This document shows, one piece after another, positions 45,682 to 53,832 of a DNA stretch of 64,000 bases. The notes beneath the pieces are model-generated. The model saw nothing but the letters and a program-made list of their open reading frames with translations, was not told where the DNA came from and did not search any database. How positions within the stretch are numbered: the stretch's first letter is position 1; every line of letters begins with the position of its first letter. Both the position numbers and the translations under genes were made by a program. The stretch comes from Kitasatospora paranensis (GTDB lineage Bacteria > Actinomycetota > Actinomycetes > Streptomycetales > Streptomycetaceae): positions 4,340,001 to 4,404,000 of the forward strand of contig NZ_BAABKV010000001.1 in the NCBI RefSeq assembly GCF_039544005.1. The letters run 5' to 3'.

Positions 45682-46449
45682 TCAGTTCCGTGGCACTTCG
45701 TCAGGGGCTGCGTCAGCAGCCATCCGTTCCGCCCACTCGCGCTGGGTCACTGCGCGCTCGATGCGGCCGACGATGTCCTTCTCGGACGCCGTGTCCAAGG
45801 ACTCCGGAAGTCTGTCGAAGGTGGCGGGAAGGACATCGAGCAGTCCCCAGATCTGCTCACCGGTCCTGACGGTCAGCAGTTGCCGGCACCTCCACTGCAG
45901 CGGCACGTCGGGACGGTGCCCGAGCCGCTGCACGAGCGTGGGCAACAGGTAGTGCGTCGCCTCTGCGGCGAGGTGTTCCTGGAGCCAGTCGACCGGGAGC
46001 CGCTGGCTGAAGCCGTACATGGAGGCCTCCCGGGCCAGGTCCACAAGTCGGGCGGTGTCGACGGCTCGGACGGTGCGGGGAAGGGTCGGGGTCATGTCGG
46101 GATGGTCCCAGGAGGCCTCCGCAGGGCCGAGAGGTCGGCGCGGCCGGGATGCAATCTGCCGACGGGCCGGGCCCCAGACCTCCTCGAACTCCTCGGAGGT
46201 GAGTTGCTCGGGGTCGTGGCCTTCCCATTCCGGGACGGGCAGCTCGGCTGTGATCCCGAACCTGCTGTCGTACTCATCGAGGCGGCCTGTCTCATGGGCC
46301 TGCTGCCATTCATCGAGAGAGGCGGCTGCGATCGGTGTCAGCCCAGGCCCTTGGAGTTCGACCTGCCGGGTCACCCAGCCCTCGGCATCGACCTCGCAGT
46401 AGAACCAGACATCTTCCTCGTCCCAGTAGCAGCGCATCCATGTCTTCAC
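45682..46449 (-). CDS. Hypothetical protein, possibly accessory
   Basis: 255 residues, soluble, rich in Trp, Glu and Asp. The N-terminal 70 residues (MKTWMRCYWDEEDVWFYCEVD, then GWVTRQVELQGPG) read like a small compact domain; the C-terminal half (ATHYLLPTLVQRLGHRPDVPLQ) is helical. Its codons use fewer G/C third positions than neighbours, so it may have been acquired. I cannot assign a function; similar short Trp/Glu-rich proteins in Streptomyces are often immunity-like, but nothing toxin-like is adjacent. It converges on the membrane protein at 44470-45620 and is 139 bp downstream of the dnaB 3' end. Confidence 0.7.
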   Translation of the reverse strand: MKTWMRCYWDEEDVWFYCEVDAEGWVTRQVELQGPGLTPIAAASLDEWQQAHETGRLDEYDSRFGITAELPVPEWEGHDPEQLTSEEFEEVWGPARRQIASRPRRPLGPAEASWDHPDMTPTLPRTVRAVDTARLVDLAREASMYGFSQRLPVDWLQEHLAAEATHYLLPTLVQRLGHRPDVPLQWRCRQLLTVRTGEQIWGLLDVLPATFDRLPESLDTASEKDIVGRIERAVTQREWAERMAADAAPDEVPRN

Positions 46450-46588
46450 GACCCCATGATGGCGGCGGTCTGCTCACCGGCCGCTGCGGTCGAGGCGCTG
46501 TTCCTCCCGGGCCGGCGGGGTGACGTATGCGCCGCCACCCCGCCGGGATCCACGGCATTCCGCCGCGGATCGCGACACCTGCACTGCC

Positions 46589-48180
46589 TCAGGTCACGTC
46601 GCGGGTCATGTCGACGAAGCGCGAGTAGTGGCCCTGGAAGGCCACGGTGATCGTCGCGGTCGGGCCGTTACGGTGCTTGGCGACGATCAGGTCGGCCTCG
46701 CCGGCGCGGGGGACTCCTTCTCGTAGGCGTCCTCGCGGTGCAGCAGGACGACCATGTCGGCGTCCTGCTCGATGGAGCCCGACTCGCGGAGGTCGGAGAC
46801 CATCGGCTTCTTGTCGGTGCGCTGTTCGGGGCCTCGGTTCAGCTGGGAGAGCGCGATGACCGGGACTTCCAGCTCCTTGGCGAGCAGCTTGAGGTTTCGC
46901 GACATGTCGGAGACCTCCTGCTGGCGGCTCTCGGCGCGGCGCGAACCGCCGGACTGCATCAGCTGGAGGTAGTCGATGACCACCAGCTTGAGGTCGTTGC
47001 GCTGCTTCAGGCGGCGGCACTTGGCTCGGATCTCCATCATCGACAGGTTGGGCGAGTCGTCGATGTAGAGCGGTGCGTTGGTGACGTCCGGCATCCGGCG
47101 GGCGACCCGCGTCCAGTCGTCGTCCGTCATGTTGCCCGAGCGCATGTGGTGCAGGGCGACCCGGGCCTCGGCGGACAGCAGGCGCATGGCGATCTCGTTG
47201 CGGCCCATTTCCAGCGAGAAGATCACGCTGGGCAGATTGTTGTGGATCGAGCAGGCCCGGGCGAAGTCCAGCGCCAGGGTGGACTTTCCCATCGCGGGGC
47301 GGGCCGCGATGACGATCATCTGGCCGGGGTGGAGGCCGTTGGTGAGCTGGTCGAAGTCGGCGAAGCCGGTGGGCACGCCGGACATCTGGCCGGCCCGGGA
47401 GCCGATCGCCTCGATCTCGTCGAGGGCGCCTTCCATGATGTCGGCGAGCGGGGCGTAGTCCTCGTTGGTGCGCTGCTCGGTGACGGCGTAGATCTCGGCC
47501 TGGGCGGCGTTCACGATCTCGTCGACGTCGCCCTCGGCGGCGTACCCCATGCCGGCGATGCGGGTGCCCGCCTCGACCAGCCGTCTCAGCACGGCGCGTT
47601 CGTGGACGATCTCCGCGTAGTACTCCGCGTTGGCGGCGGTCGGGACGGAGTTGACCAGGGTGTGCAGGTAGCCGGGTCCGCCGACGCGGGCGAGTTCGCC
47701 GCGCTTGGTGAGCTCACCGGCGACGGTGATCGGGTCGGCCGGCTCGCCGCGCGCGTAGAGGTCGAGGATCGCGCCGTGGATCATCTCGTGCGCCGGCCGG
47801 TAGTAGTCGGCGGGCTTCAGCACCTCGACGACGTCCGCGATGGCGTCCTTGGACAGGAGCATGCCGCCGAGGACGGACTGCTCGGCCGCCAGGTCCTGCG
47901 GCGGGACGCGCTCGAACCCGTCGCCGGTGGACCCGCGGTCGTCGTCCCGGTCGTCCCGGCCCCGGCGGTCGCCGCGCTCGCCGCGGCGCTGCCCGCCGTC
48001 CCGCTGGGCGCCGTCCCGCTGGAAGGAGCCGCGGCCTTCGTTGTCACGGCCCCGGGAGACCGGGAGCCGGTCACTGGGGGTGTCGGGGAAGGCACGGGGC
48101 GCGAAGGCGTCGTCGGACGGCTGCCAGTCGTCCTCCGGCGGCGGCGGGACGTCGTGGTCGTCGTACTGGGGGCCGGTCAC
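46589..48180 (-). CDS. dnaB: Replicative DNA helicase DnaB, C-terminus frameshifted as read
   Basis: Hexameric fork helicase; the repaired length is 531 codons. The N-terminal 90 residues are disordered, with an Arg/Asp/Gly-rich stretch (about 42-88: RDGAQRDGGQRRGERGDRRG). The primase-interacting N domain starts at PPQDLAAEQSVLGGMLLS. The RecA-like motor has Walker A ARPAMGKST, Walker B LVVIDYLQLM, and LSQLNRGPEQRTDKKPMVSDLRESGSIEQDAD, the family signature. Near the C-terminus the frame breaks after AYEKESP; one base added to G5 at 46708-46712 restores RAGEADLIVAKHRNG and DMTRDVT. GTG 48178-48180 was chosen. It is divergent from the MATE gene, with a DnaA-box cluster between. Confidence 0.93.
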
Positions 48181-48676
48181 GCGTGTTCCCCGATCAGCGA
48201 GTCGTGCGAGTGGTGCGGGCCTTGCCGGGTGGCGCACCCATCTTCATACGCCACCGGGCCGACAAAAATCCGAAGCCGGACGCCGGGTGTCGCGGGGGCT
48301 GCCCGCCGTGTCCCGGCCGGTGGGCGGGCGCCGGCGAAAGGCCGGCCGGCGCCCCACGCTACGGCGCCCGGCCCCGATCGTCCAAGGTGGTTATCCACAG
48401 GGGGTGTGGACAGTGGGACCACCCCTGTGGAGAACTGCCCGAAACCTGTGCACAACCCTGTGGACAGCTCTGTGGATAACCACACCATCCATCCACCGTC
48501 AACCCGGTGACCTGCGATTACCTCCTCGGATGGCTGTGCATGAGAAATACTTCACACGTCCCCCTGGCCGACCCGCAGGCCACGTGTGTTACACCACTCG
48601 GGCGATCGATCAAGATTTCGAGTAAGAGATCAAAAGGGCTTGTGACACTTACCTGTGGATGAGTAGGCTGGCGCCC
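48181..48676. other. dnaB / MATE divergent intergenic region
   Basis: 496 bases with no gene. It holds the DnaA-box cluster, a Gly/Pro-coding-like G/C stretch beside dnaB, and an AT-richer part (48530-48660, CGATCGATCAAGATTTCGAG) that is the likely MATE promoter. See the cluster entry for the boxes. Confidence 0.55.
48391..48479. promoter_or_regulatory. Cluster of six DnaA-box-like 9-mers between dnaB and the MATE gene
   Basis: Six 9-mers at or near the DnaA-box consensus TT(A/G)TCCACA: TTATCCACA at 48391 (+), then on the minus strand CTGTCCACA (48405-48413), TTCTCCACA (48426-48434), TTGTGCACA (48447-48455), CTGTCCACA (48459-48467) and TTATCCACA (48471-48479). Two are perfect and sit at the outer ends. 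A seventh, TCATCCACA, is at 48655-48663 (-). Density and AT-richness stand out against the genome background. Confidence 0.8.
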
Positions 48677-50002
48677 ATGACCTCCTCCACCACCCGCCGC
48701 AGCCACGACCGCGAGATCCTCGCGCTGGCCGTCCCGGCCTTCGGCGCCCTGGTGGCCGAGCCCCTCTTCCTGATGGCCGACTCGGCGATCGTCGGCCACC
48801 TCGGCACCGCCCAGCTGGCCGGTCTCGGCATCGCCTCGGCGGCCCTCACCACGGTGATCGGCGCCTGCGTCTTCCTCGCGTACGCCACCACCGCCGCCGT
48901 CGCCCGCCGGATCGGCGCCGGGGACCGCAGGGCCGCCGTCCAGCAGGGCGTGGACGGCATCTGGCTGGCCCTGCTGCTGTCCACCGTGCTCGCGGCGCTC
49001 ACGGCGGCCCTCGCCCCGCAGGCCGCCGACCTGCTGGGCGCCTCCCCCACGGCCGCCCCCTACGCCGTCACCTACCTGCGGATCAGCGCGCTGGGCGTCC
49101 CGGCGATGCTGACGGTGCTGGCCGCCACCGGTGTGCTGCGCGGATTCCAGGACACCCGGACACCGCTGCTGGTGGCCGTCGGCGGCTTCACCGCCAACCT
49201 GTTCCTCAACCTGGGCCTGGTCTACGGCGCCGGGCTCGGTGTCGCCGGGTCCGCCTGGGGCACCGTACTGGCCCAGAACGCGATGGCCGCCGCCTACCTG
49301 GTCGTCGTGGTGCGCGGCGCCCGGCGCGAGGGCGCGAGCCTGCGACCGGACGCGCCGGGCATCCGGGCCAGCGCCCGGGCCGGCGGCCCGCTGCTGGTGC
49401 GCACGCTGAGCCTGCGGGCCGTGCTGCTGATCGCCACCGCGGTCGCGGCGGGCCTGGGCGACACGGCGATCGCCGCCCACCAGATCACCATGACGGTCTG
49501 GTCGTTCGTGGCGTTCGCGCTGGACGCGATCGCCATCGCCGGCCAGGCGATCATCGGCCGCTACCTCGGTGCCGGGGACGCCCCGGGCGCCCGGGCGGCG
49601 ACCCGGCGGATGGTCGAGTGGGGCATCGGCGCCGGGCTGCTGCTCGGCCTGCTGATGGTGCTGGCCCGGCCGCTGTACGGACCGCTGTTCACGGCCGACC
49701 CCGCGGTGCGGGACCTGCTGTCCGGCGTCCTGCTGCTCGCCGCCCTCACCCAGCCGGTGGGCGGGCTGGTGTTCGTGCTGGACGGGGTGCTGATGGGGGC
49801 AGGGGACGGCGGCTACCTGGCCTGGGCGATGCTCGGCACGCTGCTGGTCTTCGGGCCGGTGGCGCTCGCCGTACCGGCCGCGGGCGGCGGCCTGGTGGCC
49901 CTGTGGTGGGCGATGAACCTCTTCATGCTGACCAGGGCGGTGTTCCTGACCGCGCGGGTGCGGACCGGGCGCTGGCTGGTCACCGGGGCCGTCCGGGCCT
50001 GA
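48677..50002 (+). CDS. MATE-family multidrug/toxin efflux transporter (DinF type)
   Basis: 441 residues, 12 predicted TM helices. The first helix carries LALAVPAFGALVAEPLFLMADSAIVGHLG, the MATE signature with VGHLG; the mirrored second half has SLRAVLLIATAVAAGLGDTAIAAHQI and LDAIAIAGQAIIGRYLGAGD. It resembles the DinF branch, exporting cationic compounds by Na+ or H+ antiport. ATG 48677 (MTSSTTRRSHDRE) was preferred over an ATG at 48659; both follow the DnaA-box region. Placement between dnaB and the ribosomal operon is conserved in Streptomyces. Ends 121 bp before the converging rplI. Confidence 0.94.
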   Translation: MTSSTTRRSHDREILALAVPAFGALVAEPLFLMADSAIVGHLGTAQLAGLGIASAALTTVIGACVFLAYATTAAVARRIGAGDRRAAVQQGVDGIWLALLLSTVLAALTAALAPQAADLLGASPTAAPYAVTYLRISALGVPAMLTVLAATGVLRGFQDTRTPLLVAVGGFTANLFLNLGLVYGAGLGVAGSAWGTVLAQNAMAAAYLVVVVRGARREGASLRPDAPGIRASARAGGPLLVRTLSLRAVLLIATAVAAGLGDTAIAAHQITMTVWSFVAFALDAIAIAGQAIIGRYLGAGDAPGARAATRRMVEWGIGAGLLLGLLMVLARPLYGPLFTADPAVRDLLSGVLLLAALTQPVGGLVFVLDGVLMGAGDGGYLAWAMLGTLLVFGPVALAVPAAGGGLVALWWAMNLFMLTRAVFLTARVRTGRWLVTGAVRA

Positions 50003-50070
50003 TCCCGGGGCCTGACCACCGGGCATGCGCGGCCGTGGCGGCCCGCACGGCGCCGCCGCCGCAACGGCAG

Positions 50071-50103
50071 AGGGCCGGACTCCCCGGAGGGGAGCCCGGC
50101 CCT
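50071..50103. terminator. Hairpin terminator between the MATE gene and rplI
   Basis: A 15-bp stem with one mismatch (50071-50085 with 50089-50103) lies between converging stops at 50002 and 50123, in position to end both transcripts. Confidence 0.8.
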
Positions 50104-50122
50104 CAGGCCACTGCTAGGGCGT

Positions 50123-50569
50123 TCAGCCGGCCACGACGTTGACGTCGAGGTTGGCCTGCACGTCCGAGTGCAGCTTGACCGAGACCTTGTGGCTGCCCAC
50201 GGTCTTGATCGGCGAGGCGATCGCGATCGCGCGCTTGTCCACGGCCGGGCCGTCGGCCGCCTTGATGGCGTCGACGACGTCGGCCTGGGTCACGGAGCCG
50301 AACAGACGGCCGGCGTCGCCGGAGCGAACGGCCAGCTTGATCTGCAGGCCCTCGAGCTTGGCCTTGACCTCGTTGGCGGCCTCGAGGGTCTGGATCTCGT
50401 GGATCTTGCGGGCGCGACGGATCGCGTCGACGTCCTTCTGGCCACCCTTGGTCCAGCGGATGGCGAAGCCACGCGGGACCAGGAAGTTGCGGGCGTAGCC
50501 GTCCTTGACCTCGACGACCTCACCGGCACTGCCGAGGCCGGGGACCTCGTGAGTGAGGATGATCTTCAT
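50123..50569 (-). CDS. rplI: 50S ribosomal protein L9
   Basis: 148 residues, normal length. The N-terminal RNA-binding domain has MKIILTHEVPGLGSAGEVVEV and GYARNFLVPRGFAIR, the L9 signature. A long helix links it to the C-terminal domain (KTVGSHKVSVKLHSDV). It is last of the rpsF-ssb-rpsR-rplI operon, transcribed leftward with 17 bp from rpsR. ATG 50567-50569 follows a GAGAGGG ribosome-binding site. Confidence 0.98.
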   Translation of the reverse strand: MKIILTHEVPGLGSAGEVVEVKDGYARNFLVPRGFAIRWTKGGQKDVDAIRRARKIHEIQTLEAANEVKAKLEGLQIKLAVRSGDAGRLFGSVTQADVVDAIKAADGPAVDKRAIAIASPIKTVGSHKVSVKLHSDVQANLDVNVVAG

Positions 50570-50586
50570 TCTTCGGTCACCCTCTC

Positions 50587-50823
50587 TTAGCGCGTGGTGG
50601 AGGTGTAGGGCAGCAGCGCCATCTCACGGCTGTTCTTCACGGCCGTGGCGACGTCGCGCTGGTGCTGGGTGCAGTTGCCGGTGACCCGGCGGGCACGGAT
50701 CTTGCCGCGGTCGGAGATGAACTTCCGCAGCAGGTTCGTGTCCTTGTAGTCAACGTAGTTGACCTTGTCCTTGCAGAAGACGCAAACCTTCTTCTTCGGC
50801 TTGCGAGCAGGCGGCTTCGCCAT
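50587..50823 (-). CDS. rpsR: 30S ribosomal protein S18, zinc-ligand form
   Basis: 78 residues. The sequence MAKPPARKPKKKVCVFCKDK and RRVTGNCTQHQRDVATAVK carries three Cys (CxxC at about 14-17 and one near 52), the C-plus type that binds zinc. Streptomyces usually also has a C-minus paralogue elsewhere, induced under zinc limitation. ATG 50821-50823 with AGGAG upstream; the longer frame adds 21 residues with no homology. Third gene of the operon, 66 bp after ssb. Confidence 0.98.
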   Translation of the reverse strand: MAKPPARKPKKKVCVFCKDKVNYVDYKDTNLLRKFISDRGKIRARRVTGNCTQHQRDVATAVKNSREMALLPYTSTTR

Positions 50824-50889
50824 CGTGTGCTCCTGTGGGTACGAAAATCTGTCAGCATGCCCGGGCCGCGGGGGCCCGGCACGCACCGC

Positions 50890-51498
50890 TTAGAACGGGG
50901 GCTCCTCCGAGAAGCCGCCACCGGACGGAGCGCCCCAGCCGCCGCCGCCCTGGTTGCCACCAGAGGGAGCGGAGGACGCCCACGGGTCGTCGGACGGGCC
51001 GGACTGGCCGCCGGAGTTTCCACCCCAGTTGCCACCGCCGCCGCCCTGCTGGCCGCCGCCCCAACCGCCACCGGACGGCGCGCCGCCCTGCTGGCCGTTG
51101 AAGCCGCCGCCACCGCCGCCGGGGGCACCGGACCGGTTGGCCCGGGTGACCTTGGCGGTCGCCGACCGCAGGCTCGGGCCGACCTCGTCGACCTCGACCT
51201 CGAAGACCGTCCGCTTCTCGCCTTCCTTGGTCTCGTAAGACCGCTGGCGCAGTCGGCCCTGCACGATGACGCGCATGCCGCGCTGCAGCGACTCGGCCAC
51301 GTTCTCCGCCGGCTGACGCCAGACGTTGCACGTGAGGAAGAGGCTCTCGCCGTCCTTCCACTCGTTCGTCTGACGGTCGAAGGTGCGCGGGGTGGACGCG
51401 ATACGGAACTTCGCGACCGCCGCACCCGACGGGGTGAAGCGCAGCTCGGGGTCGTCGACGAGATTGCCGACGAGGGTAATGACGGTCTCGCCTGCCAT
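50890..51498 (-). CDS. ssb: Single-stranded DNA-binding protein
   Basis: 202 residues. The OB fold covers about 1-110: MAGETVITLVGNLVDDPELRFTP and FLTCNVWRQPAENVAESLQRGMRVIVQGRL. A Gly-rich linker (about 130-190) with repeated GGGWGG/GQQGG follows, and the acidic tail ends EEPPF. It protects ssDNA at the fork and recruits partners via the tail. ATG 51496-51498 was selected; the frame opens 28 codons earlier across a parS site but with no conserved residues. Second gene of the operon. Confidence 0.98.
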   Translation of the reverse strand: MAGETVITLVGNLVDDPELRFTPSGAAVAKFRIASTPRTFDRQTNEWKDGESLFLTCNVWRQPAENVAESLQRGMRVIVQGRLRQRSYETKEGEKRTVFEVEVDEVGPSLRSATAKVTRANRSGAPGGGGGGFNGQQGGAPSGGGWGGGQQGGGGGNWGGNSGGQSGPSDDPWASSAPSGGNQGGGGWGAPSGGGFSEEPPF

Positions 51499-51545
51499 GG
51501 TGGTGATGACCTCTCGGAAAAGGAGTTCTGCGGTGCTCGCCCGGT

Positions 51546-51559
51546 GTTTCACGTGAAAC
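51546..51559. promoter_or_regulatory. parS centromere site in the rpsF-ssb gap
   Basis: Perfect GTTTCACGTGAAAC with T and A flanks, 48 bp ahead of the ssb start and 44 bp past the rpsF stop, inside a ribosomal protein operon. Confidence 0.95.
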
Positions 51560-51602
51560 ACCGTGCGTGAGTCACCCGACACCCGGAGGTGTCAGCGGTG
51601 GC

Positions 51603-51893
51603 TCAGTGGGTGTCCGGGCGCAGGACCTTGGTCCGCAGAACCGACTCGCTCAGGCTGAGCTGGCGGTCGAGCTCCTTGACGACCTCGGGCGTGGCCTTGA
51701 GGTCGATGACCGAGTAGATGCCCTCGGACTGCTTGTTGATCTCGTACGCCAGACGGCGGCGACCCCAGGTGTCGATCTTCTCGACCTTGCCGCCACCGGT
51801 GCGGACAACGTTGAGGAAGTTCTCGATCAGCGGGGAGACAGCGCGCTCCTCGACCGAGGGGTCGAGGATGACCATCAGCTCGTAGTGACGCAT
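51603..51893 (-). CDS. rpsF: 30S ribosomal protein S6
   Basis: 96 residues, normal length. The sequence MRHYELMVILDPSVEERA and VEKIDTWGRRRLAYEINKQSEGIY is diagnostic of S6. It pairs with S18 on the ribosome platform. First gene of rpsF-ssb-rpsR-rplI. ATG 51891-51893 has an optimal AAAGGAGGTG ribosome-binding site. The promoter should lie in the 294 bases upstream, which I could not resolve. Confidence 0.98.
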   Translation of the reverse strand: MRHYELMVILDPSVEERAVSPLIENFLNVVRTGGGKVEKIDTWGRRRLAYEINKQSEGIYSVIDLKATPEVVKELDRQLSLSESVLRTKVLRPDTH

Positions 51894-52187
51894 GGGTAAC
51901 CCACCTCCTTTGGACTCAACGGCCACGGTCTCTCCGTGGCAGGAGGGTTGTGCAGCGTCGCACCCGTGGAGTGCCGACGTCCGACCACCGTAGAGCGGAG
52001 GTCTGACAATCCCCGCCCGGAGGGCATAGGGGGCACAAGTACACCAGTGCAGACGGCACAGCCTACCGGTACCGGGGCGGGGCACCAAAATGCACAGGGG
52101 TTGTGATCCAGGGCATAGCGGACGCAATCTGGACGAACGGCACGGCGATCGGCCGGCCCGTCCGAGACCACCCTGGAGGTGGGTTCC

Positions 52188-52493
52188 GTGGCACAGACCA
52201 TCCGCCGGTTTCCGGCCATCACCCTCAACACCGACGGTCATCCGCACCCGCGCGAGAACACGCTGGTGGGGATCGCCGCCCTGTTCGGCCTGCTGGCCTT
52301 CGTGAGCTGCTTCTTCCACAACCTGCACATCATGAGCTCGTGGACGGGGCTGATCGGGATCATCGCCGGCATGTGGGGCCAGTTCGTCTCGGTCACCACC
52401 GCCGAGCGGTTCGTGCTCGTGATCTCCACCGGCGCGGCGGCGATCGGCTTCTACCTCGGGCTGGCCCACGGAGGCTTCTTCGGGGGGATGTGA
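52188..52493 (+). CDS. Small conserved membrane protein
   Basis: 101 residues. Three hydrophobic segments: TLVGIAALFGLLAFVSCFF, LIGIIAGMWGQFVSV and FVLVISTGAAAIGFYLGLA. The N-terminal 28 residues are hydrophilic (AITLNTDGHPHPREN). No enzyme motif. The GTG at 52188 has GGAGG nine bases ahead and gives VAQTIRRFPA; a GTG three codons earlier is less well placed. It is divergent from rpsF and 190 bp ahead of femX. A small protein of this kind between rpsF and femX is, from memory, conserved in Streptomyces. Function unknown. Confidence 0.8.
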   Translation: MAQTIRRFPAITLNTDGHPHPRENTLVGIAALFGLLAFVSCFFHNLHIMSSWTGLIGIIAGMWGQFVSVTTAERFVLVISTGAAAIGFYLGLAHGGFFGGM

Positions 52494-52683
52494 GGACACC
52501 CGTACGCCGCATCACCGCGTGACCTCGGGTGCCCTCCCCGCGTACTACTTGTGCACAGGTAGGCGGGGAGGGCACCGGGCTGTGGAAAGCCCCGGGCCAG
52601 CCCCATCGAAAACGGACCATTCGGGCGCTAGGGTCACCGTGACCTCACCCCCTGCACGCCCGACCCAGGAGGAGCACCCCAGC

Positions 52684-53801
52684 ATGAGCCTGCGCCTGAG
52701 GACGATCACCCGCGACGAGCACCTGGCCTTCATCCGGTCCCGCTCCTCGGCCAGCCACATGCAGGTGCCCGCCTGGGCCGACGTGAAGGCGGAGTGGCGC
52801 TCGGAGAGCCTCGGCTGGTTCGAGCCGTCCGGCGAGATCGTCGGCGCCGGGCTCGTCCTCTACCGCCAGTTGCCGAAGGTCAAGCGGTACCTGGCCTACC
52901 TCCCCGAGGGCCCGGTGATCGACTGGTTCGACCGGGACATCGAGGGCTGGCTCCAGCCGATGCTGGCGCACCTCAAGTCGCAGGGCGCGTTCTCGGTGAA
53001 GATGGGCCCGCCGGTGGTCGTCCGCCGCTGGGACGCCACCACCATCAAGGAGGCCATCGCCGGCCACCAGGCCAAGCGGCTGCGCGACGTGGAGCCGGAC
53101 TGGTACGAGCCGCGCGCCTTCGAGGTCGCCGACCGGCTGCGCAAGGCGGGCTGGCTGCAGGGCGAGGACGGCGGCGCGGGCTTCGGCGACGTCCAGCCCC
53201 GGTACGTCTTCCAGGTGCCGCTGGCGGGCCGCTCGCTCGACGACGTCCAGCGGGGCTTCAACCAGCTCTGGCGGCGCAACATCAAGAAGGCCGAGAAGAG
53301 CGGCGTCGAGGTCGTCCAGGGCGGCTACGAGGACCTCGCGGTCTTCCACCGGCTGTACGAGACCACCGCCGAGCGGGACCGCTTCACCCCCGCCCGCTGG
53401 CCTACTTCCAGCGGATGTGGACGGCGCTGACCGCCGAGGACCCCAACCGGATGCGGCTCTACATCGCCTATCACGAGGGCGAGCCGCTGGCCGCCACCAC
53501 GATGCTCGTGGTCGGCGACCACGTCTGGTACTCCTACGGCGCCTCCGCGGACCACAAGCGCGAGGTGAAGCCGTCCAACGCCGTGCAGTGGCGGATGATG
53601 CGGGACTCGTACGCGCTCGGCGCGTCCGTCTACGACCTGCGCGGGATCAGCGACACCCTGGAGGAGGACGACCACCTCTTCGGCCTGATCCAGTTCAAGG
53701 TGGGCACCGGCGGCCAGGCCGTCGAGTACCTCGGCGAATGGGACTTCCCGCTGAACAAGCTGCTGCACAAGGCGCTCGACCTCTACATGTCCCGGCGCTG
53801 A
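52684..53801 (+). pseudogene. femX: FemX-type lipid II:glycine glycyltransferase, frameshifted as read
   Basis: The repaired protein is 372 residues. The FemABX signature is present: LYRQLPKVKRYLAYLPEGPVIDW, QPRYVFQVPLAGRSLDDVQRGFNQLWRRNIKKAEKSGV and the second GNAT-like half (ASVYDLRGISDTLEEDDHLFGLIQFK). It transfers glycine from Gly-tRNA to the lipid II side chain; S. coelicolor FemX forms the first interpeptide glycine. One C in 53387-53391 is missing, breaking RFTPRPLAYFQRMW; repair gives 373 codons. ATG 52684 follows AGGAGG. Followed 31 bp later by an alanine-racemase-like gene, so the pair is an operon. Confidence 0.92.
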
Positions 53802-53832
53802 CGCACCCTCACCACCTCCTCGGGGAGCAGAG

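Noticed and set aside
48391..48663. Chromosomal origin oriC.
   Set aside because: Streptomyces oriC has many more DnaA boxes and lies between dnaA and dnaN, which are absent. A smaller extra-origin cluster fits better.
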